DNA from: Sphingopyxis sp. OAS728
GTDB taxonomy: Bacteria > Pseudomonadota > Alphaproteobacteria > Sphingomonadales > Sphingomonadaceae
Direction of reading: 5' to 3'
Assembly: GCF_014873485.1 (NCBI RefSeq)
Contig: NZ_JADBDT010000001.1
Coordinates: 4,830,501 to 4,894,500 of the forward strand
DNA: 64,000 nt
Numbering within the stretch: the first letter of the stretch is position 1; the number at the start of each line of letters is the position of its first letter. Below the pieces are notes generated by a model. It did no database searches, was not told where the DNA came from, and saw nothing but the letters and a program-made list of their open reading frames with translations. Shown one piece after another: positions 58,378 to 64,000 of this stretch. The position numbers and the translations under genes were made by a program.

Positions 58378-58581
58378 GTGATTTCTGTGATCCTCAATGG
58401 CGAAACACGGCAGGTGCGCGAGGGCAGCGTAGCCGATCTCGTTGCTTCGCTCGGCCTCGATGTGAAAAAGGTCGCCGTCGAGCGCAATCGCGCGATCGTC
58501 CCGCGCTCGACGCTCGCCGATGTTGCGCTCGCCGAGGGCGATGCGCTGGAAATCGTTCATTTCGTAGGAGGCGGGTGTTGA
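58378..58581 (+). CDS. thiS: Sulfur carrier protein ThiS with extra C-terminal Cys
   Basis: A 67-aa ubiquitin-fold sulfur carrier for the thiazole of thiamine. It starts at GTG 58378 ([20 protein letters not shown]) and has the conserved ERNRAIVPR block. The normal C-terminus is Gly-Gly, adenylated and thiolated; here it reads FVGGGC, one Cys beyond the glycines. The AGGAGG that codes part of this tail also serves as ribosome site for thiG. The stop overlaps the thiG start by 4 nt. Confidence 0.88.
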   Translation: MISVILNGETRQVREGSVADLVASLGLDVKKVAVERNRAIVPRSTLADVALAEGDALEIVHFVGGGC

Positions 58582-59348
58582 CCGACACTTGGAGTGTTGC
58601 CGGACGGACGTTCACGTCGCGGCTGATTGTCGGGACCGGCAAATATAAGGATTTCGAGCAGAATGCCGCTGCGGTCGAAGCGTCGGGCGCCGAGATCGTC
58701 ACCGTAGCGGTGCGCCGCGTCAATGTGTCGGACCCGAATGCGCCGATGCTGACCGATTATATCGATCCCAAGAAGATCACCTATTTGCCCAACACAGCGG
58801 GCTGCTTCAACGCCGATGACGCGATCCGTACGCTGCGGCTGGCGCGCGAGGCGGGGGGCTGGGATCTGGTGAAGCTCGAGGTGCTCGGCGAGGCGAAGAC
58901 GCTTTATCCGAACATGCGCGAGACGCTGGAGGCGACCGAAGTGCTCGCGAAAGAGGGCTTCCTGCCGATGGTCTATTGCGTCGACGACCCGATCGCCGCG
59001 AAGCAGCTTGAGGACGCGGGCGCGGTCGCGGTGATGCCGCTCGGCGCGCCGATCGGGTCGGGGCTGGGCATCCAGAACCGCGTCACGATCCGCCTGATCG
59101 TCGAGGGCGCGTCGGTGCCGGTGCTCGTCGATGCCGGCGTCGGTACCGCGAGCGACGCAGCGGTGGCGATGGAACTCGGTTGCGACGGTGTGCTGATGAA
59201 CACCGCGATCGCCGAGGCCAAGGACCCGATCCGCATGGCGCGCGCGATGAAGTTGGCGGTCGAGGCGGGGCGCGATGCCTATCTGTCGGGACGCATGGGG
59301 CTTCGCAAATATGCCGATCCGTCGAGCCCGCTGGCAGGGTTGATTTGA
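58578..59348 (+). CDS. thiG: Thiazole synthase ThiG
   Basis: A 256-aa TIM-barrel enzyme that joins dehydroglycine, deoxyxylulose 5-phosphate and ThiS sulfur to make the thiazole phosphate. The landmark blocks [28 protein letters not shown] (Lys near the active site), and [20 protein letters not shown] are seen. The start is probably TTG 58578 (six bases after AGGAGG), with GTG 58575 as alternative. No thiamine riboswitch is visible upstream of thiS. Confidence 0.95.
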   Translation: MTDTWSVAGRTFTSRLIVGTGKYKDFEQNAAAVEASGAEIVTVAVRRVNVSDPNAPMLTDYIDPKKITYLPNTAGCFNADDAIRTLRLAREAGGWDLVKLEVLGEAKTLYPNMRETLEATEVLAKEGFLPMVYCVDDPIAAKQLEDAGAVAVMPLGAPIGSGLGIQNRVTIRLIVEGASVPVLVDAGVGTASDAAVAMELGCDGVLMNTAIAEAKDPIRMARAMKLAVEAGRDAYLSGRMGLRKYADPSSPLAGLI

Positions 59349-59369
59349 GCGGCGGCTAGCGACCGGGAG

Positions 59370-59471
59370 CTGCCGATAGAGATGTGAACCCCGGCGAAAG
59401 CCGGGGCACAGAATTTCAACGCCGACCTTGCGCTTTTCCGCACTGGGCCCCGGCTTTCGCCGGGGTGCACA
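59370..59471. repeat. Dispersed repeat B, copy 2
   Basis: Same 102-bp element as at 39624-39725, about seven mismatches, with both hairpin arms preserved. It lies between thiG and the CsbD gene. The intergenic region 59349-59618 holds no gene. Confidence 0.88.
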
Positions 59472-59618
59472 AAGGGCAACTCACCACCCCCGAGCGGACG
59501 CGCATTAGTCTTTCCTTTGCAACGCCTTGTCCCGCGCGGCGCAACGCGGGGCGTTCCCACCCGTTCTTCCTGCACGAGGCGAGCCCCTCCCGCCTCTGAA
59601 AAGCCAAGGAGATTCCCC

Positions 59619-59801
59619 ATGGGTGAACTGACCGAAAAGGCAAAAGGCATCGCCAATGAAGCTGCCGGCAATGTGAAGCAGGCGGCCGGCAAGGCAACCG
59701 ACAACGAGCGCCTTCGTGCCGAAGGCGAGGCGCAGGAGCGCAAGGGCGAAGCCCAGAATCTGAAGGGCAAGGTCCAAGGCGCGCTCGGCGACAAGATCTG
59801 A
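59619..59801 (+). CDS. CsbD-family stress-response protein
   Basis: A 60-aa CsbD protein with GELTEKAKGIANEAAGNVKQ and the repeated KGKVQGALGD end. Small, highly charged, hydrophilic; induced under general stress in other bacteria, with no fixed biochemical role. An AAGGAG lies nine bases upstream of the ATG at 59619. It is followed by a strong terminator. Confidence 0.9.
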   Translation: MGELTEKAKGIANEAAGNVKQAAGKATDNERLRAEGEAQERKGEAQNLKGKVQGALGDKI

Positions 59802-59826
59802 CCGCTTGCTCGTCACGCAAGCAAAG

Positions 59827-59863
59827 AAAAAGGCCCCGGGATCCCTCTCCCCGGGGCCTTTTT
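59827..59863. terminator. Bidirectional terminator after CsbD gene
   Basis: AAAAAGGCCCCGGG pairs with CCCGGGGCCTTTTT around a 9-nt loop: a perfect stem with A/T runs on both sides, so it can stop transcripts from the CsbD gene and from the convergent lipoprotein gene. Confidence 0.93.
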
Positions 59864-59882
59864 CTGTAATGCTATGACTGGC

Positions 59883-60632
59883 TTATTTGCCGCCGGACGC
59901 CACCAGGTCGACATCGGTCATGCCGCCGTCGCGGCGCGCCATGACGACATAGGCGAGATCGCCCTTCGTCCCGCCGAGCATATGTTCGTTTCCGTTGACG
60001 CGGTGGTCGCTGGTGTAGCCGGCGCGGATTGCCATTGTGTGATAATAGTCGAGCACGCCCTGTATCGAGGCCGCGGTCTGGAAATTGACGACGCGGATGT
60101 TGCACTTGCCGCCGGCGATGCCCGCAGCTTCGCGGAGCGTCGCGCGCGGATAGACTTTGAATGCGGCGGGCAGGCGGTCGGCCCATGCGTTGCTGTAGGT
60201 CAGCTTCGCGTCGCAGCTGCCCTTTTGCTGGTCGCGCGCGAGCGCGCCGATCGTGACGGGGCGCTTTTGCGTTTCGCAGCCGTCGCAGCCAGCCTCGAAG
60301 GGCAGGGCCTTTGGCGCGGTGAGCAATTTCCCCGCAGCCTGCGCCGCCGCAGCTTCGGCCGCGGTCGCGGCCTTGCCGCCCGCGATGCCGGGAACGCCGC
60401 CGTCGACGGGCTTGTTGCCCGGACCCACGGCATTCCTGTTCGACTGCCCGGCAAGCTTGGGATCGACCATGATCTTGTCTTCGAGCGAGCCCTTGATCGC
60501 GGGATCGTCGCTCGTCAGCCCGTCGTCGAGCGGCGCGAGATCGGCTTTGGCCGTGGGATTGTCCCGGCACCCGGCGAGCGGTGCCGCCGCCATCAGCATG
60601 CCGATGACCAGCCATTTTCCGCGCAATATCAT
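59883..60632 (-). CDS. Putative lipoprotein of unknown function
   Basis: A 249-aa protein with a lipoprotein signal (VIGMLMAAAPLAGC, lipobox Cys near residue 23). The mature part starts Asp/Gly-rich, has an Ala-rich middle, and a C-terminal domain with four Cys (GCDGC, SC, KC) that could form disulfides, ending TDVDLVASGGK. The block AFKVYPRATLREAAGI is the most conserved-looking part. The start at 60632 has AAGGGAG upstream. I do not recognise the function. Confidence 0.75.
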   Translation of the reverse strand: MILRGKWLVIGMLMAAAPLAGCRDNPTAKADLAPLDDGLTSDDPAIKGSLEDKIMVDPKLAGQSNRNAVGPGNKPVDGGVPGIAGGKAATAAEAAAAQAAGKLLTAPKALPFEAGCDGCETQKRPVTIGALARDQQKGSCDAKLTYSNAWADRLPAAFKVYPRATLREAAGIAGGKCNIRVVNFQTAASIQGVLDYYHTMAIRAGYTSDHRVNGNEHMLGGTKGDLAYVVMARRDGGMTDVDLVASGGK

Positions 60633-60717
60633 CGCTAACACTCCCTTATCCTTTACAGGGAATGCCCGATTTCGCTCAAAAAGGCCCAAATAAAATGCGT
60701 TAACGGCCGGGGCTTTC

Positions 60718-61158
60718 TCAGCCGAAAACTGTCTCGGAGCGAGACGCTTTTGGCGCGCAGCGGATCAGCCGCGACGTTTCGACCGCGGCCTGCCGGTGGA
60801 TCACCGCCTGCCGGTAGACCGGATCGGTGACCATTTCCATGAAGGCGCCGCTGTTCGGATACTCGGCGATGAACACCGCATCCCAATGTTCGCCCGCGGG
60901 GCCGATCACCATGGCTTCCATCGTTCCGGTCCAGACAACGCGGCCGCCGACGCGCTGGAATATGGGGCCGCTATCGGCGCCGTAATGACGATAGGCTTCG
61001 GCGCCTGTCAGGCCTTGTTCCGCCAGCGGGTGACCGGCGGGGTAGGCGGCCTTGTCCTTGAATCGGACGAGGTTGAGCATGTGGATGACGGTGTCGCGCG
61101 GCAGCGCCTTGAACGCGTCGAACTGTTCGCGTTCGGGGTCGATGTGGCTCTCGCTCAC
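60718..61158 (-). CDS. DUF1330 domain protein
   Basis: A 146-aa protein with the DUF1330 pattern: PRDTVIHMLNLVRFKDKAAY, then VVWTGTMEAMVIGPAGEHWD and the NSGAFMEMVTDPVYRQAVIH helix. DUF1330 has a dimeric ferredoxin-like fold and no settled function. GTG start overlaps the stop of the upstream GNAT gene by 4 nt (GTGA). Coupled expression with that acetyltransferase suggests a joint task. Confidence 0.82.
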   Translation of the reverse strand: MSESHIDPEREQFDAFKALPRDTVIHMLNLVRFKDKAAYPAGHPLAEQGLTGAEAYRHYGADSGPIFQRVGGRVVWTGTMEAMVIGPAGEHWDAVFIAEYPNSGAFMEMVTDPVYRQAVIHRQAAVETSRLIRCAPKASRSETVFG

Positions 61159-61706
61159 GGCAGGAACTCCTTGCGCTTGACGCGCCACGCGTCGGCGCTC
61201 TGCGTCCATGCGTCGACGGGCGCGTCCTCGAAAGGCGCGGGGAGGCGGGTCGGGCCGCTGTTCGTTGCGCCGAGCCGTTTCGCCAGCGCCTGCGAGCGCG
61301 TATTGGCGGGGTCGATGCTGTGCATCAGTTCGGGCCATTTGAGGAATTCGACCGCGAAGTCGCACGCCGCGACGCTGCCTTCGAGCGCATAGCCCTTGCC
61401 GGCGAATTTGGCGCGCACCCCATAGCCGATTTCGGGCGCGGGCCAGCCGTCGGGTTCCCACGGGCCAAGGCGCCCGACCCATTCGCCGGTCGCGCGCTCG
61501 ATCACCGAGAACATCGAAAAACCACGGATATGCCAAGCGCCGGCGAGCGTGCACCACATGCGCCACGCCGCCGAGCGCGGGCAGGTGCCGCCGATGAAGC
61601 GCATCGTGTCTTCCTCGGTGCACATTTCGGCAAAGCCGTCGAAGTCCTCGGTCGCGGGTGGCCGCAGGATCAGTCGTTCGGTGACGAGCAGGGGGCCATT
61701 CAGCAT
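61155..61706 (-). CDS. GNAT acetyltransferase (RimJ/RimL type)
   Basis: A 183-aa acetyltransferase. LLVTERLILRPPATEDFDGF is the RimJ/RimL family start; GYGVRAKFAGKGYALEGSVA is the acetyl-CoA loop; NTRSQALAKRLGA is the late motif of these enzymes. The start at 61706 has GGGAGAGATT upstream. The substrate is unknown. It is the first of a two-gene operon with DUF1330. Confidence 0.88.
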   Translation of the reverse strand: MLNGPLLVTERLILRPPATEDFDGFAEMCTEEDTMRFIGGTCPRSAAWRMWCTLAGAWHIRGFSMFSVIERATGEWVGRLGPWEPDGWPAPEIGYGVRAKFAGKGYALEGSVAACDFAVEFLKWPELMHSIDPANTRSQALAKRLGATNSGPTRLPAPFEDAPVDAWTQSADAWRVKRKEFLP

Positions 61707-61776
61707 AATCTCTCTCCCGCAGCGGATGGCCGCCGCTTCTGCGGCAAGAGGACGGTTTCGGCAAGCGGATACGCTT

Positions 61777-61806
61777 GAGGGCGCCGGCGGTGAAACCGGC
61801 GCCCTC
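61777..61806. terminator. GC-rich hairpin upstream of GNAT gene
   Basis: GAGGGCGCCGG and CCGGCGCCCTC form an 11-bp perfect stem with an 8-nt loop. It lies between the glycine-zipper gene's 3' end and the GNAT start on the minus strand. No T-run follows on the minus strand, so its terminator role is uncertain. Confidence 0.5.
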
Positions 61807-61868
61807 GCCATCAGCGTGCGTGAGCGGAGGGGTCCAAACTCACACGCGAGACGGTTTACGTATTTGCC

Positions 61869-62264
61869 TTAGCGGCAACGATATTTGTCGCGGTCGACCT
61901 CGCGGCCGATCAGCGCACCGGCACCGGCACCAATGATCGTGCCAAGCAGCTTGTCGCCGCCACCGGCGATTTCGTGGCCGGCGAGACCGCCGACGGCGCC
62001 ACCGATCAACAGGCCGGTCGTGCCATTATCCTTCTTGCAGCGATAACGGCCGTCCTCGCCGCGCCACACGCGGGTGTTACGGTTGATCCGTTCGTCGCGG
62101 GCATAATAGCGGCGATCCTTCTTGCGATAGAAGTTCGACGACTGGTCGAGCTGATGGAAGCCATCGGCCTTCGCCGGAGCCGCGATACCCGCATAGGCAG
62201 GCGCGGTCAGGGCGACGCTGGCGGCGGCAAAAGCGCCCATCAGGCCCTTGGTGAAATTACGCAT
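61869..62264 (-). CDS. Glycine-zipper 2TM exported protein
   Basis: A 131-aa secreted protein. A signal peptide (GAFAAASVALTAPAYAG) leads into a basic region (YRKKDRRYYARDERINR), then a glycine-zipper pair (GLLIGGAVGGLAGHEIAGGG and GTIIGAGAGALIGREVDRDK) that inserts as two short helices in a membrane. Such proteins resemble the Rcs-type/SlyB lipoprotein C-terminus. The start at 62264 has AAAGGAC upstream. Confidence 0.88.
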   Translation of the reverse strand: MRNFTKGLMGAFAAASVALTAPAYAGIAAPAKADGFHQLDQSSNFYRKKDRRYYARDERINRNTRVWRGEDGRYRCKKDNGTTGLLIGGAVGGLAGHEIAGGGDKLLGTIIGAGAGALIGREVDRDKYRCR

Positions 62265-62443
62265 AAAAAGTCCTTTCCTGGTTCGGCGCCTCATCCCGTT
62301 CGACAAGACCGGCGCTTCGAGGGGAAAACGAGCCGGGTCCGAAACCCGTTGCATTAACCCAAGGCAACAAGACGAAATGAGTGTTTCCATCGACGAACCG
62401 AAAGGGCCTTGCTGCATCGGCGGCGGCATGCGACAAACCGGAC

Positions 62444-62665
62444 ATGCTCAATATCGGATCGCTCGTCATTGGCGCTATCGCCTTGGTTCTGGCCGTTTTT
62501 GCGTTCATCCCGCTGCTCGGCTGGGCGAACTGGGTGATCGTGCCCTTCGCCGTCGTCGGCCTCGCGCTCGGCGCGATGTCGGACAAGACGAGCGGGCGGA
62601 ACCTCAATATCGTCGTCATCGTCATCGGCGTCATCCGCCTGATGCTCGGCGGCGGCATCATCTGA
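62444..62665 (+). CDS. Small hydrophobic membrane protein
   Basis: A 73-aa protein with two or three membrane helices (GSLVIGAIALVLAVFAFIPL, WVIVPFAVVGLALGAM, IVVIVIGVIRLMLGGGII) and a short polar loop (SDKTSGRN). The start at 62444 is a good ATG, though a recognisable ribosome site is absent. Unknown function; it is 20 nt before rarD and may be in the same operon. Confidence 0.75.
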   Translation: MLNIGSLVIGAIALVLAVFAFIPLLGWANWVIVPFAVVGLALGAMSDKTSGRNLNIVVIVIGVIRLMLGGGII

Positions 62666-62685
62666 ACCAGCCGGGCTAGACAATC

Positions 62686-63603
62686 ATGAACCAGCCTTCC
62701 GCCCCCGCGGGGAGCCATCAGGGCGGCTTGCCCTTTGCGATCAGCGCCTATTTGATCTGGGGCTTCGTCCCGCTCTTCTTCAAATTGCTGTCGGGCGTGC
62801 CGCCGGTCGAGGTGCTGGCGCAGCGGATCGTCTGGTCGCTGCCGCTCTGTTTCCTGATCATGGCGTTCCGCCGCCAGATCGGCGAATATTTGGCGGCGCT
62901 CCGCGATTGGCGCGTGCTGCGGATGCTGCTGGTGAGTTCGGTGCTGATCGCGCTCAACTGGCTCGTCTATATCTATTCGATCTTCACCGATCATGTGCTC
63001 GCGGCGAGCCTTGGCTATTATCTCAATCCATTGGTCAATGTGATGCTGGGGATGATCTTCCTCGGCGAACGGCTGTCGCGGCTTCAGGCGCTTGCGGTCG
63101 TCATCGCCGGGATCGGCGTCGCGATCCTGCTTGCGGGCGCGCTCGATACGCTGTGGATCAGCCTGACGCTGGCGTTCAGCTTCGGCACCTATGGGTTGAT
63201 CCGCAAGATCGTGCCGGTGGGCTCGCTGCCGGGGCTCGCGATCGAGACGACGTTGCTGCTGCCGCTCTCGGTTGCCGGGGCGGCCTATTATATCTGGGTC
63301 GGCGACGGGCGCGGTTTCGGGTCGGCGGCGGGGATCAGCTGGCTGCTCGCGGCGGGCGGGGTCGTCACCGCGGTACCGCTGCTGCTGTTCGCGACCGCGG
63401 CGCGGCGGATGAGCTATGCGGCGCTCGGCTTCGTGCAATATCTCGCGCCGAGCATCGCTTTCCTGCTCAGCCTGTTCGTGTTCCACGAGCCGCTGAAGCC
63501 CGCGCAGCTCGTCTGCTTCCTGCTGATCTGGGTCAGCATCGCAGTGTTCAGCTTCGACATGTGGCGCAAGATGCGCGCCGAGCGGATGATGCCGGCGGCA
63601 TAG
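62686..63603 (+). CDS. rarD: EamA-family transporter RarD
   Basis: A 305-aa ten-helix membrane protein of the RarD subgroup of the drug/metabolite transporters. The family start GLPFAISAYLIWGFVPLFFK, the block AQRIVWSLPL, SLGYYLNPLVNVMLGMIFLG and the FVQYLAPSIAFLLSLFVFHE second-repeat signature are clear. RarD is named for chloramphenicol sensitivity, but its substrate is not proven. Confidence 0.92.
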   Translation: MNQPSAPAGSHQGGLPFAISAYLIWGFVPLFFKLLSGVPPVEVLAQRIVWSLPLCFLIMAFRRQIGEYLAALRDWRVLRMLLVSSVLIALNWLVYIYSIFTDHVLAASLGYYLNPLVNVMLGMIFLGERLSRLQALAVVIAGIGVAILLAGALDTLWISLTLAFSFGTYGLIRKIVPVGSLPGLAIETTLLLPLSVAGAAYYIWVGDGRGFGSAAGISWLLAAGGVVTAVPLLLFATAARRMSYAALGFVQYLAPSIAFLLSLFVFHEPLKPAQLVCFLLIWVSIAVFSFDMWRKMRAERMMPAA

Positions 63604-63610
63604 ATTTTTT

Positions 63611-63683
63611 CGTCATGCCGGACTTGATCCGGCATCCACTGCGGCGCTGAAGTCATGGACCCCGGATCAAGTCCGGGGTGACG
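63611..63683. repeat. Dispersed repeat C, copy 3
   Basis: GCCGGACTTGATCCGGC on the left and CCCCGGATCAAGTCCGGGG on the right, after rarD and before the convergent pyrC end. A two-base difference at the left arm ends is matched by its complement, so the hairpin is kept. Confidence 0.85.
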
Positions 63684-63691
63684 AGAGGATA

Positions 63692-64000
63692 TCAGGCCAG
63701 CTTCCAGCCGAGCGTTTCGCCCGCGTGGAACGGGACGACTTCGCCGATCTTGTCCGGCACGACGGTTTCGCCGCGTTCGAGCGTGATGGTGTCGGTGTTG
63801 AGCGGCAGGCCATAGAAATTCGGGCCGTGCTCGCTGGCAAAGCCCTCGAACCGGTCGAGCGCGCCTTCTTCGTCGAACACCTGGATGTAGGATTCGAGCG
63901 CATAGGGGGCGTTGAAGATGCCCGCGCAGCCGCAGGCGGCTTCCTTGGTGTGCACCGCGTGCGGCGCGCTGTCGGTGCCGAGGAAGAATTTGGGCGACCC
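63692..64000 (-). CDS. pyrC: Dihydroorotase, C-terminal part
   Basis: The 102-codon C-terminal end of a class II dihydroorotase, which cyclises carbamoyl aspartate in pyrimidine synthesis. KFFLGTDSAPHAVHTKEAAC holds the metal-binding/catalytic Asp with the APH motif, followed by GCAGIFNAPYALESYIQVF, typical of PyrC. The N-terminal two thirds lie past the window edge. Confidence 0.93.
   Translation of the reverse strand, partial: GSPKFFLGTDSAPHAVHTKEAACGCAGIFNAPYALESYIQVFDEEGALDRFEGFASEHGPNFYGLPLNTDTITLERGETVVPDKIGEVVPFHAGETLGWKLA

Overview
The window is a GC-rich, gene-dense chromosomal segment of an alphaproteobacterium. Gene content and protein style (split ribosomal/RNA-polymerase cluster, tandem L,D-transpeptidases, TonB-box-like secreted protein, short palindromic repeats at gene ends) suggest a sphingomonad, most likely near Sphingopyxis; that placement is inference, since no rRNA gene is present. 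I see no tRNA, rRNA, CRISPR array, transposase, integrase or phage gene.

Layout. 1-3.5 kb: the end of a PAS sensor histidine kinase, a secreted alpha/beta hydrolase and a DUF421 membrane pair. 3.5-8.7 kb: patatin-like phospholipase, divergent class A penicillin-binding protein, AlkC-type DNA glycosylase. 8.75-15.2 kb: a complete tripartite RND efflux operon on the minus strand with a divergent TetR regulator and a perfect 16-bp palindrome between them. 15.3-16.6 kb: a GPH/MFS transporter. 16.8-19.9 kb: secE, nusG, tesB, rplK, rplA. 19.9-22 kb: a minus-strand chain of four genes joined by 4-nt overlaps (zincin metallopeptidase, ccmA, ccmB, VOC protein). 22-26.7 kb: pterin dehydratase, amino-acid permease, a large DUF3857/transglutaminase/TPR protein. 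26.8-28.6 kb: two small regulatory operons, DUF2975+Xre with four copies of an operator, and a YqjI-like PadR regulator with DUF2218. 29.2-30.5 kb: rplJ-rplL with leader, promoter and terminator.

30.5-39.5 kb is an accessory block lying between rplL and rpoB: a Pro/Ala-rich membrane protein, an ATP-grasp/nucleotidyltransferase pair, carotenoid oxygenase with divergent TetR, a MASE1-PAS-GGDEF cyclase, a ThuA-like protein and a DUF4197 protein. 39.5-48.6 kb: rpoB and rpoC with their own promoter, an intercistronic hairpin and a strong terminator. 48.6-53.3 kb: a periplasmic protein with a TonB-box-like motif, an LtaS-like sulfatase-fold enzyme, a PspC protein, a 42-aa membrane protein, recF, a small membrane protein and arsC. 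53.4-57.8 kb: two convergent L,D-transpeptidases, then accC/accB/aroQ. 58.4-59.3 kb: thiS-thiG. 59.6-64 kb: CsbD, a lipoprotein, a GNAT/DUF1330 pair, a glycine-zipper protein, a small membrane protein, rarD and the C-terminal end of pyrC.

The usual secE-nusG-rplKAJL-rpoBC gene string is cut into three blocks here, each with unrelated genes between them. The observations I rate most worth testing are the four-copy TATCG-N5-CGATA operator set laid over the promoter, ribosome-binding site and start codon of the DUF2975-Xre operon; the ATP-grasp/nucleotidyltransferase pair of unknown substrate; the 42-aa membrane protein upstream of pspC; ThiS with an extra C-terminal cysteine; and the YqjI-like metal-sensor candidate.
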